Of a stretch of 7,137 nt of DNA, positions 3,309 to 7,137 are shown in pieces. Position numbers and translations under genes: made by a program. The notes beneath the pieces are model-generated. The model saw only the letters and a program-made list of their open reading frames with translations, was not told the DNA's origin and made no database searches. Where the stretch lies: NCBI GenBank assembly GCA_964554415.1, contig CAZKON010000038.1, positions 1 to 7,137 on the forward strand, read 5' to 3'. This DNA comes from JAGVXD01 sp964554415. GTDB lineage: Archaea; Nanobdellota; Nanobdellia; Pacearchaeales; GW2011-AR1. Numbering within the stretch: the first letter of the stretch is position 1; each line of letters opens with the position of its first letter.

Positions 3309-5249
3309 CTATATCTTTGTCTTCCTTAATAAGTTCGCATTTGCAACAATGCTTATTGATGATAATGCCATAGCTAATTCTGCGACTATTGGATTTAATA
3401 CGCCGGCTACTGCGAGAGGAATAGCTATAACATTATACCCAAACGCCCAGAATAAGTTCTGTTTTATCTTTCTGAATGTTGCTTTTGATAAGTTTATTGC
3501 CTGAACAACCCCTATTAATGATCCTTTAACAAGCACAATATCCCCTACTTCAATTGCTATGTCGCTCCCCGAACCCATGGCAATGCTAACATTGCTTTGT
3601 TTTAGAGCAGGGGCGTCATTTATCCCATCGCCTACAAATGCAACCATTTTTTTCTTCTGCAATTCCTCAATTTTCTTTGCCTTTTCATCCGGAAGAACAT
3701 TTGCTATCACTTCGTCAATGCCTACTTGTCTAGCAATGGCTTTAGCTGTTGTTTCGTTGTCTCCTGTAATCATAACTGTTTTATATCCTCTTCTTTTTAA
3801 GGTGCCAATAGCCTTAACAGAATCCTCTTTTACAGCATCAGCAACTGCAATAGCACCGATAACTTTGGTGTTTTCCGCAACAATCATGGTAGTTTTACCT
3901 TCTTCTTCCCATCCTTTAATCTGTTTTTCTATTGTTTTGAAAGAGATGCTTTTTTCATTCATTAATGTCCTATTTCCAATTGTTATATTTTTACTTCCAA
4001 GTTTTCCTTCCAGCCCCCTGCCCCTTACCACAGAAAAACCAGCAAACTTCTTATAATTCTTTAGATCTGCCTTTGTGACTATCGCTTTAGCAATCGGGTG
4101 TTCACTTAGATGTTCCAAACTTCCTGCAATTTCCCAGAAATGGTTTTCATTGATTTTAGTGATAAAATCAGTAACTTCAGGTTTTCCCTTGGTTATTGTA
4201 CCTGTTTTGTCAAATGCAATTGTCTTAACTTCTTTCATAGTTTGAATTGCTTCCCCTTTTCTGATTAATATCCCTCTTTTTGCTCCCATCCCTGAACCAA
4301 CAGTCAGAGCTATTGGGACGGCAAGACCTAAAGCACATGGACAGGCAATGACCAGAACTGAAATTGCAGCTCCCATAGCTATTCCCCAATCGTTTGAGAA
4401 AACAACCCATCCAATAAACGTGAGTATAGACAGAATTAATATCGCAGGAACGAATATATTGGTTACTTTGTCAGCAACCTTCTGAATAGGCACTTTTGTG
4501 CCCTGAGCTTCTTCAACGAGATTAATAATATGAGCAAGGAATGTGTCACTTCCTATTTTAGTTGCTTTTACATAAAGAATGCCATCCTGGTTAATTGTTG
4601 CTCCGATAACCATATCTTTAACTTTTTTTTCCACCGGCATGCTCTCTCCCGTAATCATGCTTTCATCAACTGCGCTTTGTCCTTTGATGATAATGCCGTC
4701 GGTTGGAATCTTTTCCCCTGGTCTAACAACTATGATATCGTTAATCTTAACTTCACTTATCGATATTTCTACTTCTTTTTTACCTCTTAAAATTCTTGCT
4801 TTTTTTGCACCTAATTCCAGGAGTTTTTTTATCTCCTGGCTTGCTTTGCCTCTAGCTTTAGTTTCTATAAACTTTCCCGCGATGAATATTGCCATAATCA
4901 TAGCAGAAACTCCGGAATAATCCTGTATGTCAATGAAAAATGCCAAGATTCCTGTTGCATAAGCTATAATTGTTCCAAGCGCGATAAGAGAGTCCATGCT
5001 AAAATAAAAATTAATAAATCCTCTTGTCCCTGCCTTAATAGTTACCCATCCGAAGAAAAATATAACCGGGAATCCGATAAGCAAAATAATAAGAGAAGTA
5101 AGCTCACCAAGAGGCATTATATTAAAGAATCTTTCTAGTATCATTAGTATTGCAATTGGAACTGCAAATACCCATGCGCCCCAGAGTCTTCTTTTCCAAA
5201 GCCGCATTTCTTTTTCTTCAAATGATTCAGTATGATATTTATGCTCCAT
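3309..5249 (-). CDS. copA: P1B-1 type Cu(I)-exporting P-type ATPase, lacking an HMA domain
   Basis: ATP-driven export of Cu(I) (and probably Ag(I)) across the cytoplasmic membrane. All hallmark motifs are present in the 646 residues: TGES (200-203) in the actuator domain, CPC (303-305) in the metal-binding helix, DKTG with the phosphorylated Asp347, SEHP (382-385) and GRG (410-412) in the nucleotide domain, TGDN (495-498), GDGIND (540-545), then YN (605-606) and MALSS (627-631) in the last two helices. CPC, YN and MxxSS together define the P1B-1 Cu(I) class. The protein starts with a short charged segment (MEHKYHTESF) followed directly by the first membrane helix; the usual N-terminal HMA domain is instead a separate gene ending 5 bp upstream. 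A weak Shine-Dalgarno (AGGAT, 7-nt spacing) precedes the ATG. It is the last gene of the arsR-led operon. Confidence 0.97.
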   Translation of the reverse strand: MEHKYHTESFEEKEMRLWKRRLWGAWVFAVPIAILMILERFFNIMPLGELTSLIILLIGFPVIFFFGWVTIKAGTRGFINFYFSMDSLIALGTIIAYATGILAFFIDIQDYSGVSAMIMAIFIAGKFIETKARGKASQEIKKLLELGAKKARILRGKKEVEISISEVKINDIIVVRPGEKIPTDGIIIKGQSAVDESMITGESMPVEKKVKDMVIGATINQDGILYVKATKIGSDTFLAHIINLVEEAQGTKVPIQKVADKVTNIFVPAILILSILTFIGWVVFSNDWGIAMGAAISVLVIACPCALGLAVPIALTVGSGMGAKRGILIRKGEAIQTMKEVKTIAFDKTGTITKGKPEVTDFITKINENHFWEIAGSLEHLSEHPIAKAIVTKADLKNYKKFAGFSVVRGRGLEGKLGSKNITIGNRTLMNEKSISFKTIEKQIKGWEEEGKTTMIVAENTKVIGAIAVADAVKEDSVKAIGTLKRRGYKTVMITGDNETTAKAIARQVGIDEVIANVLPDEKAKKIEELQKKKMVAFVGDGINDAPALKQSNVSIAMGSGSDIAIEVGDIVLVKGSLIGVVQAINLSKATFRKIKQNLFWAFGYNVIAIPLAVAGVLNPIVAELAMALSSISIVANANLLRKTKI

Positions 5250-5254
5250 AATAA

Positions 5255-5473
5255 TTATCCTGATTTTACTTCTACTGCCTTATATCCTGTCTTTGCAACT
5301 GCTTGTTTTAATGAATCTTCAGAAACATTGTCTTCAACTTCGACAATGCTTTTGTTCGTCATCAAACTAACTGAGACATTTTTTACTCCCTGCACTTTTT
5401 TTAAACTGCGCTCAACATTTCCTGCACAGGAAGCACAGTGCATTCCAGATATTGTTATTTTAAATTTTTTCAT
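5255..5473 (-). CDS. Free-standing HMA copper chaperone (CopZ-like)
   Basis: A 72-residue ferredoxin-fold heavy-metal-associated domain that binds Cu(I) through the two Cys of GMHCASC (Cys13 and Cys16) near its N-terminus and would hand it to the ATPase. The length is that of one HMA domain with no extra segment. It likely replaces the N-terminal domain missing from the adjacent CopA, either as a soluble chaperone or as a detached regulatory domain. Its ATG overlaps the stop of the upstream gene (ATGA) and is preceded by the strongest ribosome-binding site in the window, so it may be made in excess over its neighbours. Only 5 bp separate its stop from the ATPase start. Naming it copZ would be reasonable, but cargo and direction of transfer are inferred. 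Confidence 0.93.
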   Translation of the reverse strand: MKKFKITISGMHCASCAGNVERSLKKVQGVKNVSVSLMTNKSIVEVEDNVSEDSLKQAVAKTGYKAVEVKSG

Positions 5474-5718
5474 TTTCGCCTCCTTTCATCAGCAAGCTGT
5501 TTAATTAGCCATACTATAAACAGCACCAGAGTAATTAAAACTAAGAGCATAATCAACCAACTAAATATCCACATGGAAGCAAAGCCTCCATAAAACCCGT
5601 TCATCATCCCGTACATTCCGCCATAGCCTCCATAACCCATCATTCCAAAACCGCCCAAAGCTAAGAAAATGAGCAATAAAACTATCACTGCAATAACAAT
5701 ATTGTTTTCTTTATTCAT
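5470..5718 (-). CDS. Small two-helix membrane protein with Met/Gly/Tyr-rich loop
   Basis: I do not recognise a named family. The 82 residues form two hydrophobic helices (about 7-24 and 49-72) joined by a loop (22-46) made almost wholly of Gly, Met, Tyr and Phe: GGFGMMGYGGYGGMYGMMN followed by GFYGG. The C-terminus ends in a basic ADERRRK tail, likely cytoplasmic, which would put the Met-rich loop there only if the helix count is wrong; with two helices both ends are cytoplasmic and the loop faces outside. Five Met in the loop could coordinate Cu(I). Its start overlaps the end of arsR by 8 bp and its stop overlaps the HMA start, so it is translated with the copper genes. A modest AAGG site precedes the ATG. 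A copper-binding or ATPase-partner role is inference; small proteins of similar layout often carry a SHOCT domain, absent here. Confidence 0.85.
   Translation of the reverse strand: MNKENNIVIAVIVLLLIFLALGGFGMMGYGGYGGMYGMMNGFYGGFASMWIFSWLIMLLVLITLVLFIVWLIKQLADERRRK
5479..5486 (-). promoter_or_regulatory. Strong Shine-Dalgarno of the HMA gene
   Basis: AAAGGAGG on the minus strand lies 5 nt before the HMA ATG and inside the 3' end of the upstream coding region. It fixes the start of the HMA gene and contrasts with the absence of such sites before disA, arsR and the 227-residue membrane protein gene. Confidence 0.8.
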
Positions 5719-6076
5719 TCTTTTTTACCTTATTTAAAATATGAACACAGTAATTTGACATATGCTTATCAATCATCTTCATCAAAGGAAGTATAGTTTT
5801 ACTATTAATCCGATAATATCTGAATTTTCCTTTCACATTTACCTCTACGAAGCCGCATCTTTTAAGTCTTGCTAAATCATGCGATATGGAAGTCTGAGCC
5901 TCTTTTAATATATCTATAATCTCGCTGACATTATTTTCACCGTCGCGCAGGAGATTTATTATTTTCAGCCTGGATTCTGAGACAAGGGTCCCGAAGAATA
6001 TCTTATATGCTTCATATATTTCTTTTTCGTTCAGATTTTTCTTATGAATGCGGTTTAATATGTATCTGTTTTTCAT
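5711..6076 (-). CDS. ArsR/SmtB-family metal-responsive repressor
   Basis: Winged helix-turn-helix regulator, first gene of the copper operon and therefore the probable autoregulated metal sensor. In the 121 residues, a helical N-terminus (about 1-46, with LVSESRLKIINLL) leads into the HTH (about 51-77; SEIIDILKEAQTSISHDLARLKRCGFV), a beta wing (78-92, KGKFRYYRI) and a C-terminal dimerisation helix (about 95-117). Candidate metal ligands are Cys74 at the end of the recognition helix and His105, Cys110 and His112 in the last helix, a position used by alpha5-type sensors of this family. The N-terminus is somewhat long and basic. The start is supported by a TATA box 27 nt upstream. Copper as the signal is inferred from the operon; the family also senses As, Zn, Cd and others, and no CXC-type arsenic motif is visible. 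Confidence 0.92.
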   Translation of the reverse strand: MKNRYILNRIHKKNLNEKEIYEAYKIFFGTLVSESRLKIINLLRDGENNVSEIIDILKEAQTSISHDLARLKRCGFVEVNVKGKFRYYRINSKTILPLMKMIDKHMSNYCVHILNKVKKNE

Positions 6077-6082
6077 ATGAGG

Positions 6083-6097
6083 ATGTGATACATGTGA
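6083..6097. promoter_or_regulatory. Direct repeat ATGTGA-N3-ATGTGA in the arsR promoter
   Basis: Two ATGTGA words 9 bp apart (6083-6088 and 6092-6097) lie between the arsR TATA box and its start codon, where a bound repressor would block initiation. An ACATGT palindrome (6090-6095) overlaps the second. The arrangement is direct, not the inverted repeat typical of ArsR dimers, so this is a weak operator candidate. Confidence 0.3.
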
Positions 6098-6098
6098 C

Positions 6099-6107
6099 TA
6101 TTTAAAG
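6099..6107 (-). promoter_or_regulatory. arsR operon TATA box
   Basis: CTTTAAATA on the minus strand is centred 27 nt upstream of the arsR ATG, preceded by GAAAT as a possible BRE. There is no Shine-Dalgarno before the ATG, so the operon's first gene is probably leaderless. Confidence 0.65.
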
Positions 6108-6204
6108 ATTTCTATCGCCCGCAATTTCCGCAAGATAAAGCGCTTCACAACCAAATTTATTTCGAAGAGAAAAGCGTAAGAAATTGGGAAGAGCATTATC
6201 TTCG

Positions 6205-6828
6205 TTAGTCTCTAATTTTAATCGTTTGCTGCATGATAATGGGTTCACTGAACGGCTTTGCTGCATTCTGCGCACGGAAATCAAGATAGACAAACACCAT
6301 GTTGATAGCAGGGATAAGATAGAATGCCTCAGAAAAGCGTAACCGCGCAGGATTTTTGCCATTACCCCAGTACTCTGCAGTGCACCGATACTGCTTCGCA
6401 GGACCGAGCAGTTCCTGTGAAACAATGCCTGCGCGTTCAAATGCATATGAATACGTCGTGCTCCCTAAATGGTTTGTATACGCAGATAGGTGCCGTGGTT
6501 CGACTAAGATTTCATTGGTTTCATATCCAAAGACATCATAAGGATCGTCGCGCACAATACGAAAATGAATATTCTTAGAAATATCTCTTGGCACCATGGG
6601 TTCGGCTACATACATCAAGCCAAGAGGCTCTGCAGCGTGAAATGCATTGGTGTACGAAAGTTCATCGCGCGCGTTCCATGTATAGGCAACGAAAGGGTGC
6701 TGAGCGTTTTGCACTGCTGCGTTGAGGGGGTTATAGGTTCGGCGGAGCTGCAACGTTGAGCATCCACTAGTGAGCAGTGCTGCCACAAGAGTTCCAGCCA
6801 ATAGTGAAGAGCTTAATATTTTTCCCAT
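6205..6828 (-). CDS. Putative lipoprotein of unknown function
   Basis: I do not recognise the family. The 207-residue product begins with a short basic-hydrophobic signal peptide and a canonical lipobox, LLTSGC, with the lipid-modified Cys at 23, so it is probably anchored on the outer face of the cytoplasmic membrane. The mature part is soluble, rich in aromatic, Asn, Arg and Pro residues, with stretches such as VRDDPYDVFGYE (113-124 approximately) and a hydrophobic LIPAINMVFVYLDF near the C-terminus that looks like a beta strand rather than a helix. It is convincingly coding: a single long frame, a matching signal and balanced amino-acid use. Its GC content is visibly higher than that of the copper genes, so it is probably not part of that module. 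The TATA-like sequence 26 nt upstream is only approximate. Confidence 0.75.
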   Translation of the reverse strand: MGKILSSSLLAGTLVAALLTSGCSTLQLRRTYNPLNAAVQNAQHPFVAYTWNARDELSYTNAFHAAEPLGLMYVAEPMVPRDISKNIHFRIVRDDPYDVFGYETNEILVEPRHLSAYTNHLGSTTYSYAFERAGIVSQELLGPAKQYRCTAEYWGNGKNPARLRFSEAFYLIPAINMVFVYLDFRAQNAAKPFSEPIIMQQTIKIRD

Positions 6829-6849
6829 GCGTTGGGGATATCTTTATAG

Positions 6850-6858
6850 AATAAATAC
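6850..6858 (-). promoter_or_regulatory. Possible TATA element of the lipoprotein gene
   Basis: GTATTTATT-like sequence on the minus strand is centred about 26 nt upstream of the ATG at 6828, matching the spacing of the clearer TATA boxes in this window. The sequence is a poorer match. The whole gap to the possible plus-strand ORF is only 36 bp. Confidence 0.35.
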
Positions 6859-6864
6859 TTTTAG

Positions 6865-7086
6865 ATGTTAGAAAGATATATATTATTTACGTGCTTGCAG
6901 AGTATTTTTGTGAAGTGTATAGGCAGAGACTCAAAACTTCCAGATAGACACCCACAGAATTTTATTGCTAATCGCACAAAAGCGGTAACTGATGCTCAAA
7001 AGTTACTTGAAGATAGACTTAAAGGATGGAGACGTGTAGATGCAAGTTATATTCCTTCAGCAGAAACTATTTATGCTTTCAACTAA
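6865..7086 (+). CDS. Doubtful small ORF, 73 residues
   Basis: An open frame on the plus strand, divergent from the lipoprotein gene. No family is recognised. The first 20 residues are hydrophobic with two Cys, the remainder is polar and helix-prone with basic patches (TKAVTDAQKLLEDRLKGWRRVD) and looks more protein-like than the start. It could be a real small gene, the tail of a decayed one, or chance. No Shine-Dalgarno precedes the ATG, and the TATA-like CTTTATAGA at 6842-6850 is only about 19 nt upstream, too close for the pattern seen elsewhere. The 51 bases after its stop show nothing recognisable apart from a weak 6-bp inverted repeat (AAACGT and ACGTTT). Confidence 0.3.
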   Translation: MLERYILFTCLQSIFVKCIGRDSKLPDRHPQNFIANRTKAVTDAQKLLEDRLKGWRRVDASYIPSAETIYAFN

Positions 7087-7137
7087 GAATAATGTATCTT
7101 TGAAACGTCAAGATTTACGTTTGCGCAATCCCCCTAC

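Noticed and set aside
3559..4056. Long plus-strand frame opposite the ATPase
   Set aside because: It is the antisense of a gene with every P-type ATPase motif; its hydrophobic, Ser/Pro-rich translation is typical of a shadow frame.
6102..6204. Open minus-strand tail reading NEDNALPNFLRFSLRNKFG and on to LAEIAGDRNL, ending in the arsR TATA box
   Set aside because: It looks mildly protein-like and could be the remnant of a gene, but upstream of 6204 this frame lies antisense-free inside the lipoprotein gene in another frame with no plausible start. Not supported as a pseudogene without a homologue.

Overview
The window looks like a fragment of an archaeal chromosome, most likely from a small-genome lineage such as DPANN (for example Woesearchaeota-like). 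I infer this mainly from promoter layout. Three first-of-transcript genes have an A/T-rich TATA-like box centred 24-27 nt upstream of their ATG and no Shine-Dalgarno sequence, as expected for leaderless archaeal mRNAs, whereas genes inside the operon carry Shine-Dalgarno-like sites, one of them very strong (AAAGGAGG). The phylum is a guess, and a bacterial host is not formally excluded. All confident genes lie on the minus strand.

Layout from left to right. 1-377 has no gene and is filled with palindromes and short GC-rich repeats. 378-1523 is disA, a full-length DisA-type diadenylate cyclase (c-di-AMP synthase) with its own TATA box. 1524-2061 is a second gene-free stretch: about 100 bp holding the disA promoter, then about 440 bp of back-to-back palindromic elements, including an exact 77-bp duplication and a double-hairpin module present in two versions. 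2062-6076 is a copper-handling locus in two transcription units. 6205-6828 encodes a lipoprotein of unknown function. 6829-7137 holds a short intergenic region, one doubtful small plus-strand ORF and about 50 bases with nothing recognisable.

Copper locus. Read in the direction of transcription (right to left), the first unit is an ArsR/SmtB-type repressor, an 82-residue two-helix membrane protein with a Met/Gly/Tyr-rich loop, a free-standing 72-residue HMA copper chaperone, and a P1B-1 Cu(I)-exporting ATPase that lacks its usual fused HMA domain. These four genes overlap or nearly touch. The second unit has its own TATA box, directly preceded by a palindrome of the kind ArsR-family repressors bind. 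It encodes a 227-residue Met/Gly-rich polytopic membrane protein and a membrane-anchored cupredoxin-like protein with no histidine and a Cys-rich tail. The likely logic is that the repressor senses metal, the HMA protein and ATPase move Cu(I) out of the cytoplasm, and the Met-rich and Cys-rich proteins bind or pass copper within or outside the membrane. The functions of the two Met-rich membrane proteins are inferred from composition and neighbours only.

The least explained material is the palindromic DNA flanking disA on both sides and the Met/Gly-rich membrane proteins of the copper locus.
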